Counted from the stretch's first letter, positions 26,996 to 36,532 are shown. The stretch is DNA of 64,000 nt from PFL42 sp963789825 (GCA_963789825.1 CAWBME010000010.1:124001-188000), one strand, 5' to 3'. The notes: a model not told the origin generated them from the letters alone. Made by a program: numbers and translations.

Positions 26996-28045
26996 ATGTC
27001 TGACCCGGTGGATCTCGCCCAGTCCATCAAGGTGGCCTGCGCCGGCCTGGGGTTCGACCTGGCCGGCATCGCCCATCCCGGGGCCGTGCGGCATCACGAC
27101 GTCTACCGCTCATGGGTGTCCGCCGGCTATCACGGGACGATGGGCTACCTGGCCACGGAGCGGGCAGTGGCCGCGCGCCGCGATCCTCGGGAAGCCTTCC
27201 CCTTCTGCCGCTCGGTCCTGGTCGTGGCCGCCAACCATGCGCCCACACCACGCACGCAACGCACACCCTGGCAGATGGACATCGCCGGCTATGCCCTGGG
27301 ACAGGACTACCACCGGGTGCTCGGCGCGCGGCTGCGCCGGCTGATGGCCGACTTGGAGGCGCATGCCGGGAGACCCATTCGCCATCGGGTGTACACGGAC
27401 ACCGGGCCCTTGCTCGAACGCGAGCTTGCCCGGCAGGCAGGGCTGGGCTGGATCGGGCGCAACTCCTGCTTGATCCATCCGCAACTGGGTTCGTACCTCT
27501 TCCTGGCCGAGGTGCTGCTCGATCTGGACCTGCCGCCCGATCGGCCCTTCCCCTCCGATCACTGCGGCTCCTGCCGTCGCTGCCTGGAGGCTTGCCCAAC
27601 CGGCTGCATCCTGCCGGACCGCACCCTGGACGCCCGGCGCTGTATCTCGTACCTGACGATTGAGCTGCGTGGCCGGATTCCGGTCGAACTGCGCCGTGCA
27701 ATTGGGAGCTGGGGGTTCGGCTGCGACATCTGTCAGCAGGTCTGCCCATGGAATCTGCGCTTCGCCGCGCCGACCCAGGACCCGGAGTTCCAGCCCCGGC
27801 CGCTGCTGCGCTCGCCGAGGGCGGTCGACCTGCTTCGTCTGTTGCCCGAGGAATTCGAACCGATGCTGCGGCACAGCCCACTCAAGCGGGCACGGCGCAG
27901 CGGGCTGCTGCGCAATGCGGCCATCGTCGCCGCCAATCTTCAGGACCCGCAGGCTCCAGCGGATCTGATGGCCGTGCTCGAGGGCGAGACCGATCCGGAC
28001 GTGCGCGAGGCCGTCAACTGGGCCCTGGCCCAATTCACCACCTGA
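26996..28045 (+). CDS. queG: Epoxyqueuosine reductase
   Basis: Cobalamin- and [4Fe-4S]-dependent enzyme that reduces epoxyqueuosine to queuosine in tRNA. It is 349 residues long. The N-terminal domain has GYHGTMGYL and a catalytic-Asp segment (VYTDTGPLLERELA). The two ferredoxin-like cluster motifs are CGSCRRCLEACPTGC and CDICQQVCPWN, and HEAT-like helices end the protein. The ATG at 26996 gives the expected N-terminus; GGAG lies 14 bases upstream, rather far. With tgt at 3482 it indicates that the organism makes queuosine. Confidence 0.95.
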   Translation: MSDPVDLAQSIKVACAGLGFDLAGIAHPGAVRHHDVYRSWVSAGYHGTMGYLATERAVAARRDPREAFPFCRSVLVVAANHAPTPRTQRTPWQMDIAGYALGQDYHRVLGARLRRLMADLEAHAGRPIRHRVYTDTGPLLERELARQAGLGWIGRNSCLIHPQLGSYLFLAEVLLDLDLPPDRPFPSDHCGSCRRCLEACPTGCILPDRTLDARRCISYLTIELRGRIPVELRRAIGSWGFGCDICQQVCPWNLRFAAPTQDPEFQPRPLLRSPRAVDLLRLLPEEFEPMLRHSPLKRARRSGLLRNAAIVAANLQDPQAPADLMAVLEGETDPDVREAVNWALAQFTT

Positions 28046-28097
28046 CCCACACCGGCGCCCGACCTCCATCCACCCCCAGGCAGCGCCCAACATGCAA

Positions 28098-28122
28098 CCA
28101 AGGTGGGGTAACCCCACCTTGG
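28098..28122. terminator. Bidirectional terminator between queG and the LysM gene
   Basis: A perfect 11-bp stem (CCAAGGTGGGG / CCCCACCTTGG) with a TAA loop, between the convergent genes and 6 bases from the end of the LysM gene. Confidence 0.75.
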
Positions 28123-28128
28123 CCAATG

Positions 28129-28860
28129 TCACTTCAGGTTGGGAAGTGCAGCCCGCAGGTGCGCTACGGGCACGCGCGTCCCCGTGGGTGATCCGACCGG
28201 CCCCGGCACCGTGGGCGTTGGCGTGGCGATGTTCACCAGTACGATCAGCCTGCTGCCCACGAACAGGACACCTGTCACCTGGATCTTGTTCTCCAGGGCG
28301 ATGGCCTCGGCGGTGCTGTTGAACTTGGCCGCGATCGACACCAGCGTGTCGCCGGTCTTGACCACATACTCGATCCGCGAGCCGCGCGGCAGCCCGGTGG
28401 GCACCGCGGTCTCGGTCGGCAATTCAGAATCTGCCGGCGGGATCAGCAGCTTGGAGCCCACCCCGATGTTGTTGGGATCGGTCAGGCTGTTGAAGGAGAT
28501 CAGCAGGTCCATCGTCACGCCGAACTTCTCGGCGATGGAGAACAGGGTGTCGTTGGCCTCAACCGTGTACTCCGTCGGACCGGAGGGAGTCGGGGTGAGG
28601 CTTGGCTCCGGGGTGTTGGTGATCGTCGGCGTCTCGGTCGGCGGCGGGGGAGTCGGCGTCACGGTCGGGGTCGGTGTGCGGCTCGCCAGGAAGGCTGGCA
28701 TGGCCGGTGGATTCTCCCCCGTCAGCCACAGCACGACCAGGAACAGTCCCACCACCAGGAGCACAACGGCCATGCCGCCGACGATGAGCGGGAAGAGCCG
28801 ATTGCGCCGTCGGCGGTACGAATTGATCACATCGCCAGCGTTCGGGTCACTCTCGGGCAT
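28129..28860 (-). CDS. Membrane-anchored protein with two LysM domains
   Basis: 243 residues. A short cytoplasmic N-terminus is followed by one membrane helix (LFPLIVGGMAVVLLVVGLFL, about 22-45), a Thr/Pro-rich linker and two LysM repeats. The first is YTVEANDTLFSIAEKFGVT to GSKLLIP (about 98-142) and the second YVVKTGDTLVSIAAKFNST to GSRLIVL (about 165-210). LysM binds peptidoglycan, so the protein probably sits at the wall. The ATG at 28860 has GAGAGGA upstream. It has no enzymatic domain. The Thr-Pro linker style is shared with the NBR1-Ig lipoproteins. Confidence 0.88.
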   Translation of the reverse strand: MPESDPNAGDVINSYRRRRNRLFPLIVGGMAVVLLVVGLFLVVLWLTGENPPAMPAFLASRTPTPTVTPTPPPPTETPTITNTPEPSLTPTPSGPTEYTVEANDTLFSIAEKFGVTMDLLISFNSLTDPNNIGVGSKLLIPPADSELPTETAVPTGLPRGSRIEYVVKTGDTLVSIAAKFNSTAEAIALENKIQVTGVLFVGSRLIVLVNIATPTPTVPGPVGSPTGTRVPVAHLRAALPNLK

Positions 28861-28953
28861 GTTGTCCTCTCCCCTCGATGGAGGCACGGGCGCCCAGCCC
28901 ACCGTTCGCCTGCATTCTAAACCGGTTTGTCGCTCCCGGTTTCGTGGTCCGGC

Positions 28954-29862
28954 CTACCAACCATTCGTTACATATGTCAACAAGCTCGGAATGGCGGCGA
29001 GCCATGCGTCTGCGCTGTGCCCGCCGGGAACAATCGCTAGCTCGACGGGCTTGCCACGGGTCTGGAGAACTGCGGCCAACTCCTCGCTCTTCGGGCGCGC
29101 CCAATCCTCGGCGCCTGCGGCCAGATAGAAGCGCTCGGGCAGCGGGGCGGTTCCTGCGGCCAGAACCAGCGGGTCGTACTCTGGCGGAGCGAGGTTGACG
29201 GAGAGCGCCGGGCTGAGGGCGGCGACGACGGCAAAGACCTCCGGATGGCGCATGCCGATCTCAAGCGACCACACCCCTCCACGCGAGATTCCGGCGATGG
29301 CCCGCCGCTCGGGCAAGATCGCCACCGGGTACTTGGCTTCGACCGCCGGCAGCAGACCCTGCAGCATCTCCGCCTCATACGACCCGGCCCCGCCGCTCTT
29401 AGGGCCCCGGAAGAGCGGCTCAGGCAGACGCGGCATCACCAGGGCGAAGGGAGGGGCCTGGTCGGCCTGGATCCAACTCTCGACCATCTCGTCCATTCCC
29501 AGGGCGTCCCAGTGCAATTCATCGAACGGGTAGCCGTGGAATAGGTACAACACCGGCAGCCGCTCACCCGCCGTCGCGGCGCATGCCGGCAGGTAGATGC
29601 GGAAGGGTACCTCTCCCTCAACTAGCATTCCCGGATAGTGATCCTCGAGCACCTGTCCGGTCGTCTCGCCGCAGGCTGGGGTCGGCGTGGCGGCAGGCGT
29701 CGCCGTGGCTGGGAGTGCCGTCACGGTTGCCGTTCGTGTGCCCAGGGGCGGCAAGGGCGAAGGGGTCGCGGGTGCGGCTGCGAGTCCGCAAGCCGCCAGG
29801 GTCAGCAGCCCCGCCACCGCGCTGGCGCCCCAGACCAAGGCCGGCCGCGTTCTTCGCCTCAT
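28954..29862 (-). CDS. Alpha/beta-hydrolase lipoprotein (esterase, EstD/Fes-like)
   Basis: 302-residue exported esterase. The signal ends with the lipobox LAAC (Cys about 25), followed by a Thr/Pro/Ala linker. The catalytic domain has an oxyanion-type LYLFHGYPFDELHW, the nucleophile elbow GISRGG (Ser about 191) and a C-terminal His in PGGHSADAW. The domain matches the putative-esterase family that includes S-formylglutathione hydrolase and enterochelin esterase; substrate unknown. The ATG at 29862 has GGAGG 8 bases upstream. It lies head-to-head with miaB. Confidence 0.85.
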   Translation of the reverse strand: MRRRTRPALVWGASAVAGLLTLAACGLAAAPATPSPLPPLGTRTATVTALPATATPAATPTPACGETTGQVLEDHYPGMLVEGEVPFRIYLPACAATAGERLPVLYLFHGYPFDELHWDALGMDEMVESWIQADQAPPFALVMPRLPEPLFRGPKSGGAGSYEAEMLQGLLPAVEAKYPVAILPERRAIAGISRGGVWSLEIGMRHPEVFAVVAALSPALSVNLAPPEYDPLVLAAGTAPLPERFYLAAGAEDWARPKSEELAAVLQTRGKPVELAIVPGGHSADAWLAAIPSLLTYVTNGW

Positions 29863-29956
29863 CGACTCTGCCTCCACGCTGGCCCGCTTGCACACCGGCC
29901 AGGGGTGTACCCCATCTTACCAACGCCCAGCGACCGGAATCCGGACAGGCCATGGT

Positions 29957-29962
29957 TATAAT
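29957..29962 (+). promoter_or_regulatory. -10 box for miaB
   Basis: A perfect TATAAT with only 7 bases before the miaB ATG, suggesting a leaderless transcript. No ribosome binding site is present in that gap. Confidence 0.55.
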
Positions 29963-29969
29963 CCATGCC

Positions 29970-31358
29970 ATGAAGTATCACATCTGGACCTCGGGCTGCC
30001 AGATGAACGTCGCCGACTCCCAGCGCGTGGCCGCCTCGCTCGAGAGCCTGGGGATGCAGGCCACCGACCGGGCGGAGCAGGCGGACGTCGTGGTGCTCAA
30101 CACCTGTGTCGTGCGCCAGAGCGCCGAAGACCGCGCCAACGGCCGGCTGCATGCGCTGCGGCCGCTCAAGGAGCGCCGGCCGGACTTGGTGATCAACCTG
30201 ATGGGCTGCATGGTGGGCGTCGGGGGCAACCCCGCCCTGCAGCAAGCCTTTCCATTCGTTGACGTGTTCTCGCCGCCCGCCGACCCTGGCCCACTGCTGG
30301 CCTACCTGAACGAGCGCGCCCTGGCCGCCGACATCCGGCGCCATACGGAGCAGCGGCACGCCATGATGGACGGTGAGGCCGCTCTTGCCGCCGGCCCTCG
30401 CACCGGTGTCACGGCCTTCGTGACCGTCGTCGAGGGCTGCTCGCACGCCTGCACCTTCTGCGTCATCCCCTATCGGCGCGGAATCGAGCGCAGCCGGCCT
30501 GCGCCGGAGATCGCGGCCGAGGTGCGCGGGCTGGTCGAGCGCGGCGTGCGCCAGGTCACTCTGCTGGGCCAGATCGTCGATCGCTATGGCCTGGACCTGC
30601 CCGAGCCGCATAGCCTGTCGGCGCTGCTCCACGAGCTGCACGCGATCGACGGGCTGCAGCGCATCCGCTTCCTCACTTCCCATCCCAACTGGATGACCGA
30701 GGAACTCCTCGCAGCGGTGACCGAGCTGCCCAAGGTGTGCGAGCACATCGAGGTGCCTGTGCAGGCCGGCGACGATGAAGTGCTGACCCGCATGCGCCGC
30801 GGCTACTCCGCCGACGACTACCGCCGGCTGATCGAGCGGATTCGCACACAGGTCTCCGGCGTTGCCATCGCCACGGACGTGATCGTCGGCTTCCCCGGCG
30901 AGACCGAGGCTCAGTTTCGCAGGACCTACGACCTGCTGGAGGAGTTGCGGCTGGACGTCGCTCATCTGGCGCGCTACTCCACTCGCCCGGGCACCGTTGC
31001 CGCCCGCCGCATGCCGGATGATGTCCCCGAAGTTGAGAAGATGCGCCGGTTCCGCTTGCTGGAGGATCTGCAGGAGCGCATCGTCGCTTCCATTCACGCC
31101 GAGCTGCTTGGCCAGGTCGTCGAGGTGCTGGTCGAGGAAGCCCAGCGCCCGGGTCACTGGCGCGGCAGGACACGCACCAACAAGCTGGTGTTCTTCAACT
31201 CGGATCACGTTTCCCCGGGGGATCTTGTGTCCGTGCGGATCGAGTGGACCGGCCCCTGGAGTCTGAAGGGCTCACTGGACTCGCTGCCGAATTCCGCCTC
31301 CGCGGCGGCGGGGTTGACGCCGGCAGTCAGCCTTCGGCGGCAGGCCGCTTCGGGCTGA
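29970..31358 (+). CDS. miaB: tRNA-2-methylthio-N6-dimethylallyladenosine synthase
   Basis: Radical-SAM methylthiotransferase acting on i6A37 of tRNA, 462 residues. The N-terminal UPF0004 domain carries Cys in WTSGCQMN, NTCVVRQSA and MGCMVG for the auxiliary cluster. The radical-SAM motif is CSHACTFC (about residue 157). FLTSHPNWM and HIEVPVQAGDDEVL follow, and a TRAM-like domain ends the protein. The ATG at 29970 opens the conserved KYHIWTSGCQMN and is preceded directly by a -10 box, so no Shine-Dalgarno sequence is expected. The MtaB/RimO relatives are less likely given the LNTCVVR motif. Confidence 0.93.
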   Translation: MKYHIWTSGCQMNVADSQRVAASLESLGMQATDRAEQADVVVLNTCVVRQSAEDRANGRLHALRPLKERRPDLVINLMGCMVGVGGNPALQQAFPFVDVFSPPADPGPLLAYLNERALAADIRRHTEQRHAMMDGEAALAAGPRTGVTAFVTVVEGCSHACTFCVIPYRRGIERSRPAPEIAAEVRGLVERGVRQVTLLGQIVDRYGLDLPEPHSLSALLHELHAIDGLQRIRFLTSHPNWMTEELLAAVTELPKVCEHIEVPVQAGDDEVLTRMRRGYSADDYRRLIERIRTQVSGVAIATDVIVGFPGETEAQFRRTYDLLEELRLDVAHLARYSTRPGTVAARRMPDDVPEVEKMRRFRLLEDLQERIVASIHAELLGQVVEVLVEEAQRPGHWRGRTRTNKLVFFNSDHVSPGDLVSVRIEWTGPWSLKGSLDSLPNSASAAAGLTPAVSLRRQAASG

Positions 31359-31467
31359 CGACGCTCCAGCGCGATACTATGCGCTCAGCAAGGCAATGGC
31401 TCGATTCTGTCAAGGCAGATGGCGCCCGATGGCCGACGCCACCCGCCCACATGGGCAAGGAGCATGC

Positions 31468-32598
31468 ATGAGCACCAGCCGCCGCCAGCGGCTCGTCTGG
31501 CTGCCCCCCATTCTGCTTGTGCTGGCAGTCCTGGGATGCACGGTTCCCGGCGGCCTGTCCTCTTCGGCGGCCATCGGCACGCAGGCCGCCCTGACGCTGG
31601 AGGCGGAGTGGGCAGCCCGGGTGCCGGTCTCACCCTCGCCTACGCTTCCTGCAGCAACGTCCACTCCCGCCCCTGCCGCCAGCGATACCCCGGCCCCAAC
31701 GCTGCCAGCGCAGGCGACGGATAGCGCCGGGTGCACCGACCAGGCAGCCTTTGTCGCCGACCTGACCATCCCCGATAACACGAACCTCCCGGCCGGAGGG
31801 GCTTTCACCAAGTCCTGGCGCCTCAAGAACACCGGCACCTGCACCTGGACCCCCGCCTACAACCTGGTGTTCATCGACGGCGACAACTTTGGCGCCACGC
31901 AATCGCAGTCCATCCCGGGAAACGTCGCCCCCGATGAAGAGGTCGACCTCTCGATCGAGCTCCGAGCCCCCGTCACGCCGGGCGTGCACCGCGGCAACTG
32001 GAAACTGCGCAGCAGCAGTGGGACGGTCTTCGGCATTGACGGCAGCGGATCCTTCTACGTGCAGATCGTAGTCGGCGCCACACTCACCCCGGGCACGAGT
32101 GGACGCACCGTGTACGAACTAGCGGCGAACTACTGCGAGGCCGAGTGGCGCAGTGGCGCTGGCGTGCTCCCATGCCCTGGCACCGAGGGGGATCCGAACG
32201 GATACGTGCTGCGCGTGGAGGACCCGCGCTTCGAGAACGGGATTATCGAGGATGAGCCTTCCCTGCTCACCCGACCACAAATAGCTACCGACGGCGTGAT
32301 CTCGGGGAGATATCCGCCGCTGCAGGTGCTCAGCGGCTATCGCCTTAAGACGCACATCGGCTGCCGCTACGATTCCACCGAGTGCAACGTGATCTACCAG
32401 CTCAACTATCGCATCGACGGCGGAACGCTGCAGAATCTCGGACAATGGTCGCAGCGCTACGATGGAGAGTGGCAGAAGATCGACATCGACCTCTCGAGCT
32501 TGAGCGGCAGGTCGGTGGAGTTCGTTCTGGCGGTCGCCGCCAATGGCGCCTCTTCCGCAGACGATGCCTTGTGGTTGAACCCCAAGATCACCCAGTGA
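31468..32598 (+). CDS. NBR1-type Ig-like lipoprotein with a Cys-containing C-terminal domain
   Basis: 376-residue predicted lipoprotein. The lipobox is AVLGC (Cys24), then a Thr/Pro/Ala linker. The NBR1-like Ig domain (about 90-200) has FTKSWRLKNTGTCTW and ends near GSGSFYVQIVVG. The last 175 residues form a separate domain with C-x13-C spacing early (YCEAEW ... LPCPG) and a second cysteine pair (IGC ... TEC), perhaps disulfide-bonded, ending in a beta-rich segment resembling a carbohydrate-binding or jelly-roll fold. I do not recognise that domain. The ATG at 31468 has AAGGAG upstream. The neighbour at 32696 is another paralogue. Confidence 0.78.
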   Translation: MSTSRRQRLVWLPPILLVLAVLGCTVPGGLSSSAAIGTQAALTLEAEWAARVPVSPSPTLPAATSTPAPAASDTPAPTLPAQATDSAGCTDQAAFVADLTIPDNTNLPAGGAFTKSWRLKNTGTCTWTPAYNLVFIDGDNFGATQSQSIPGNVAPDEEVDLSIELRAPVTPGVHRGNWKLRSSSGTVFGIDGSGSFYVQIVVGATLTPGTSGRTVYELAANYCEAEWRSGAGVLPCPGTEGDPNGYVLRVEDPRFENGIIEDEPSLLTRPQIATDGVISGRYPPLQVLSGYRLKTHIGCRYDSTECNVIYQLNYRIDGGTLQNLGQWSQRYDGEWQKIDIDLSSLSGRSVEFVLAVAANGASSADDALWLNPKITQ

Positions 32599-32695
32599 AC
32601 TCCGGTCACGGTCAGGCGCTCCTCTCGGGAGGAATCCTCTGAGCCCTTCACCCTGCCGGCATAAGTGGCCCCCAAGGGAGGCGTCCGCGGCGGTC

Positions 32696-33658
32696 GTGCG
32701 CCGATTGGCACCGGCAGGTTGGGCGCTGATGGCCTGGGCGCTCTTGGCCTGCAGCGCTGCTCCGGTCGCCAGCGCTCCGACCGAGCCAGCCGAAGCCGCC
32801 ACCTCCCTGGGAGCCGGCCTGGCCTCACCGGGAGGCGATGCCGGACCCGCCACCTCCGAGGCCATCAACCGCGCCAGCCCGACCGCCCCGGATTGCGTGC
32901 TGCGGGCAACCTTCCTCCAGGACCTGGCCATCGCCGACAATACCGCACTGCCTCCATCGGAACCATTCACCAAGTCCTGGCGCTTGCGCAATGACGGGAG
33001 CTGCGTCTGGGACGAGACCTACGGCCTGAGCTTCCTTGGCGGCGATCGCATGGACGCCGCATACACCGTTCCCCTGCTTCGCACCGTCTTGCCGGGAGGA
33101 ACCGTTGATCTGGCGGTCGACATGATCGCCCCCGCACAGCCAGGGAGCTATCAGAGCTTCTGGAAGCTGCAGGACGCGCAGGGCAACCTGTTCGGCGTCG
33201 GCGGCGAGGGCGGCCTTTCCGTCTGGGTGAAGATCGTTGTCCGCCCGGAGCTCACCGGCACGGCCGATTCCTCACCCGCTCGCGAGGCGGCCGAAGGCGA
33301 GACGGTCGTTCCGGTTGTGCTGATTTCCGGCAGCGCCGCTCTTCCGCCAGGGATCGCGTTCGACCTCGACCGCGGGCAGGCGCAGAACGATGCCGGCGCG
33401 GACATCCTGTGGCAAGGCGGACTTGTCAGCCAGGGGACCGCCCAGATCAGCCGGCCGCTGCCTCCAAAGGAGGTGGCCGCCCCGCCCGAATGCGGGCAGG
33501 AGAGTCTGCCGAGCGCCCCAATCAAGCCGGAGGACTTGCCTCCTGGCACCACAGTCTGCTACCGGACCGATCAGAGTCGAACGGGTTCCCTCACCATCGT
33601 GGAGGCAGACGAGGCCTTGCAGTTCGAGTACACCACCTGGCAGGCAAGTGCGCAGTGA
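32696..33658 (+). CDS. NBR1-type Ig-like lipoprotein (fourth paralogue)
   Basis: 320 residues. The signal ends at the lipobox ALLAC (Cys19). The Ig-like domain (about 65-185) carries FTKSWRLRNDGSCVW and PGGTVDLAVDMIAP. The C-terminal 130 residues are not recognised and contain two Cys (PECGQE and TVCYRT). The start is a GTG with GGGAGG unusually far upstream (17 bases), so a nearby alternative cannot be excluded. It follows the 31468 gene by 97 bases on the same strand and precedes polA. Confidence 0.72.
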   Translation: MRRLAPAGWALMAWALLACSAAPVASAPTEPAEAATSLGAGLASPGGDAGPATSEAINRASPTAPDCVLRATFLQDLAIADNTALPPSEPFTKSWRLRNDGSCVWDETYGLSFLGGDRMDAAYTVPLLRTVLPGGTVDLAVDMIAPAQPGSYQSFWKLQDAQGNLFGVGGEGGLSVWVKIVVRPELTGTADSSPAREAAEGETVVPVVLISGSAALPPGIAFDLDRGQAQNDAGADILWQGGLVSQGTAQISRPLPPKEVAAPPECGQESLPSAPIKPEDLPPGTTVCYRTDQSRTGSLTIVEADEALQFEYTTWQASAQ

Positions 33659-33736
33659 CCTCGCCCCCCGGGACCTTCCCCGCGAGACGTGCCTGGCTGC
33701 ACCCGGCACTTCACGCCGCATGAGAGAGGCCGCACC

Positions 33737-36532
33737 ATGGGAAAACGTTCTCGGCTGTATCTGATCGACGGCCACGCGCTGGCCTATCGAACCTACTACG
33801 CGCTGACCCGCGCCAGCGACGGCTCACGCTGGATGACCAAGACCGGCGAACCCACTGCCGGCACCTACGGCTTCGTTTCCGTCCTGCTGCGGGTGATCGA
33901 GCAGGATGCACCCGACTACCTCGCCGTCTCGTTCGACACCGGACGGACCTTCCGCGACGATCTGTACCAGGACTACAAGGCAACCCGCGAGAAGATGCCG
34001 GATGACCTGCAACTCCAGATCGAGCGCATCCGCCAGCTCGTCCAGGCCTTCCGCATCCCTGTGCTCGAGGCGGAGGGCTTCGAGGCCGATGATGTGCTCG
34101 GCACCGTCGCCCGCCAGGCGGAGGCCGAGGGCGTGGACGTCGTGATCCTCACCGGCGACCGCGACTTGCTGCAGCTGGCGACGCCGCGCGTCCATGTGCT
34201 GCTTGCCGGGCAGAAGCTCTCCGAGGCCGTCGAGTTTGGCCCGCAGGAAGTGGCAGCCAAGTACGGTCTCGCGCCGGCGCAGCTGGTCGACCTCAAGGCC
34301 CTGATCGGCGACACCAGCGACAACATCCCAGGCGTGCGCGGCATCGGCGAGAAGACCGCCGTGGCGCTGCTGCAGGAACACCACTCGCTCGACGCCATCT
34401 ACGACCACCTGGAAGAGATCACCCCGCGCTTTCGCACCAAGCTTGAGGAGGGACGGGAGAGCGCCTACCTCAGCCGCGAGCTGGGCAAGATCGTCACCGA
34501 TGTGCCGATCGAATTCGACCTGGAGGCCTGCCGCCTGCAAGGCTACGATCAGGAGGCGGTGGCGGAGCACTTTCGCCAGTTGGAGTTCCGCTCCCTGCTG
34601 ACGCGGCTTCAAGCGAGCCCCATGGCACAGCCCGAAAGCATCGGCAAGCAGCAGCTCCTTCTGTTCGTCTCCTCCGCTCCGCCCGCGACACAGACTGGCA
34701 CGGCCGCCTGGGTCGTCAACACGGCCGAGGACCTGGCGCGGCTCACCCGGCAGCTGGAGGGGGCACGCGTGCTGTCCGTCGACACCGAGACCACCTCCAC
34801 CGATCCGATGTCGGCGGCGTTGGTGGGCATCTCGCTGGCAACCGAGGCTGGCGCCGGGATCTACCTCCCGGTCGGCCACGCGCCGGCCTCGGCCGGGGCG
34901 GCTCAGCTCGAGCTGGCGCAGGTGGCCGAGGCGCTGCGGCCGGCGCTGATGGCGCCAACCCTGCCGAAGGTCGGACACAACCTTAAGTACGACATGCTGG
35001 TGCTTGGCCGGCATGGCCTGCCCCTTTCGCCCTTGTCCTTCGACACCATGCTGGCCGAATGGTTGTGCGACCCTGCCTCGCGCAACCTGGGTCTGAAGAG
35101 CCTGGCCTGGGTGCGGCTCGGCCGGGAGATGACCGAGATCGAGAGCTTGATCGGAAGCGGCAAGAACCAGCGCTCGATGAGCGAAGTGCCCATCGATCAG
35201 GTCGCCCCTTACGCCGCTGCCGACGCCGAGGTCTGTCTGGCATTGCAGCCGCTGCTCCAGGCCGAGCTGGAGGAGAAGGGTCAGGGGGAGCTCTTCCGTC
35301 AGATGGAGATGCCGCTGGTCAGCGTGCTGGCGGATATGGAGCGAGCGGGGATTCGTCTGGACGTTGGCTTCCTCGGCACGCTGTCGCAGCAGCTGGCCAT
35401 CCGCCTGGCCGAACTGGAGGCCGAGGTGTATGGCCAGGTCGGGCACGAATTCAACCTCAACTCGACCCAGCAGCTCTCCCAGGTGCTGTTTGTCGAACTC
35501 GGCCTCGCACCACCGGACAGGACGCGCAAGACGGCCGCCGGGCGCTACTCGACGGCCGCCTCCGTGCTCGACGAACTGCGCCACAAGCATCAGGTGGTCG
35601 ACCTGATCCTCGAGCACCGTGAGATTGCCAAGCTCAAGTCCACCTACACGGATTCGCTGCCGGCGCGCGTGCTACCTGCCACCGGGCGGGTGCACACCTC
35701 GTACAGCCAGACCGGCTCGGTCACCGGACGGTTGGCCTCGTCCGACCCCAATCTGCAGAACATTCCCATCCGCACCGAGCTCGGACGGCAGATCCGCAAT
35801 GCCTTCATCGCCGAGGACGGCAAGCTTCTGCTGAGCGTCGACTACTCGCAGATCGAGTTGCGTATCGTGGCGCACATGGCGCGCGACCAAGCAATGATCC
35901 AGGCCTTCCTGGAGGACCAGGACATCCACGCTGCGACCGCGGCCGCTGTGTTCGGCGGTGATCCGGCCAGCATCACCCCGGAGCTGCGGCGTCACGCCAA
36001 GGCGGTCAACTTCGGGCTGATCTATGGCATGAGCGCCTACGGCCTGGCGCGCTCGACGGACATGACGCTGGGCGAAGCGGAGAACTTCGTCAAGGTGTAC
36101 TTCCAGCGCTTTCCGGGCGTGCGCGCCTACCTCGACCACACCCGGCGGCTGGCGGCAGAACGCGGCTACGTCGAGACCCTGTTCGGCCGTCGGCGCTACT
36201 TCCCCCAACTGGCGCCGACTGCCAGCGGCATCCCCGAGGTCAATCGCGCCCGCGCCGAGCGGGAGGCGATCAATGCCCCGATCCAGGGCACGGCGGCCGA
36301 CGTGATCAAGATCGCCATGATCCGCCTGCCGCCGGCGCTGTCCGAATCCGGCTTGCAGGCCCGCATGCTGCTGCAGGTGCACGACGAGCTCGTGCTTGAG
36401 GTCCCACACCACGAGGTCGGGCCGACGGTCGCCCTGGTCAAATCGGTGATGGAGTCGGCCGCCAGCCTGCAGGTCCCGCTGAAGACCGACGCCAAGGTCG
36501 GACGCAGCTGGACGGACATGCAGCCTGTCTGA
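33737..36532 (+). CDS. polA: DNA polymerase I, with proofreading domain
   Basis: 931 residues. The 5'-3' exonuclease (about 1-290) has LILTGDRDLLQL-type acidic residues and IPGVRGIGEKTA. The 3'-5' exonuclease (about 330-510) retains its metal ligands: VDTETTSTDP, NLKYDMLV and YAAADAEV, so proofreading should be active, unlike in Taq polymerase. The polymerase domain has motif A VDYSQIELR (about 701), the finger helix RHAKAVNFGLIYGMSAYGL, and motif C VHDEL (about 882). The ATG at 33737 starts the conserved LYLIDGHALAYR. It has a complete frame and functions in repair and Okazaki-fragment processing. Confidence 0.97.
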   Translation: MGKRSRLYLIDGHALAYRTYYALTRASDGSRWMTKTGEPTAGTYGFVSVLLRVIEQDAPDYLAVSFDTGRTFRDDLYQDYKATREKMPDDLQLQIERIRQLVQAFRIPVLEAEGFEADDVLGTVARQAEAEGVDVVILTGDRDLLQLATPRVHVLLAGQKLSEAVEFGPQEVAAKYGLAPAQLVDLKALIGDTSDNIPGVRGIGEKTAVALLQEHHSLDAIYDHLEEITPRFRTKLEEGRESAYLSRELGKIVTDVPIEFDLEACRLQGYDQEAVAEHFRQLEFRSLLTRLQASPMAQPESIGKQQLLLFVSSAPPATQTGTAAWVVNTAEDLARLTRQLEGARVLSVDTETTSTDPMSAALVGISLATEAGAGIYLPVGHAPASAGAAQLELAQVAEALRPALMAPTLPKVGHNLKYDMLVLGRHGLPLSPLSFDTMLAEWLCDPASRNLGLKSLAWVRLGREMTEIESLIGSGKNQRSMSEVPIDQVAPYAAADAEVCLALQPLLQAELEEKGQGELFRQMEMPLVSVLADMERAGIRLDVGFLGTLSQQLAIRLAELEAEVYGQVGHEFNLNSTQQLSQVLFVELGLAPPDRTRKTAAGRYSTAASVLDELRHKHQVVDLILEHREIAKLKSTYTDSLPARVLPATGRVHTSYSQTGSVTGRLASSDPNLQNIPIRTELGRQIRNAFIAEDGKLLLSVDYSQIELRIVAHMARDQAMIQAFLEDQDIHAATAAAVFGGDPASITPELRRHAKAVNFGLIYGMSAYGLARSTDMTLGEAENFVKVYFQRFPGVRAYLDHTRRLAAERGYVETLFGRRRYFPQLAPTASGIPEVNRARAEREAINAPIQGTAADVIKIAMIRLPPALSESGLQARMLLQVHDELVLEVPHHEVGPTVALVKSVMESAASLQVPLKTDAKVGRSWTDMQPV

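Noticed and set aside
33824..35617. A 597-codon minus-strand frame inside polA
   Set aside because: Antisense shadow of DNA polymerase I; no recognisable motifs.
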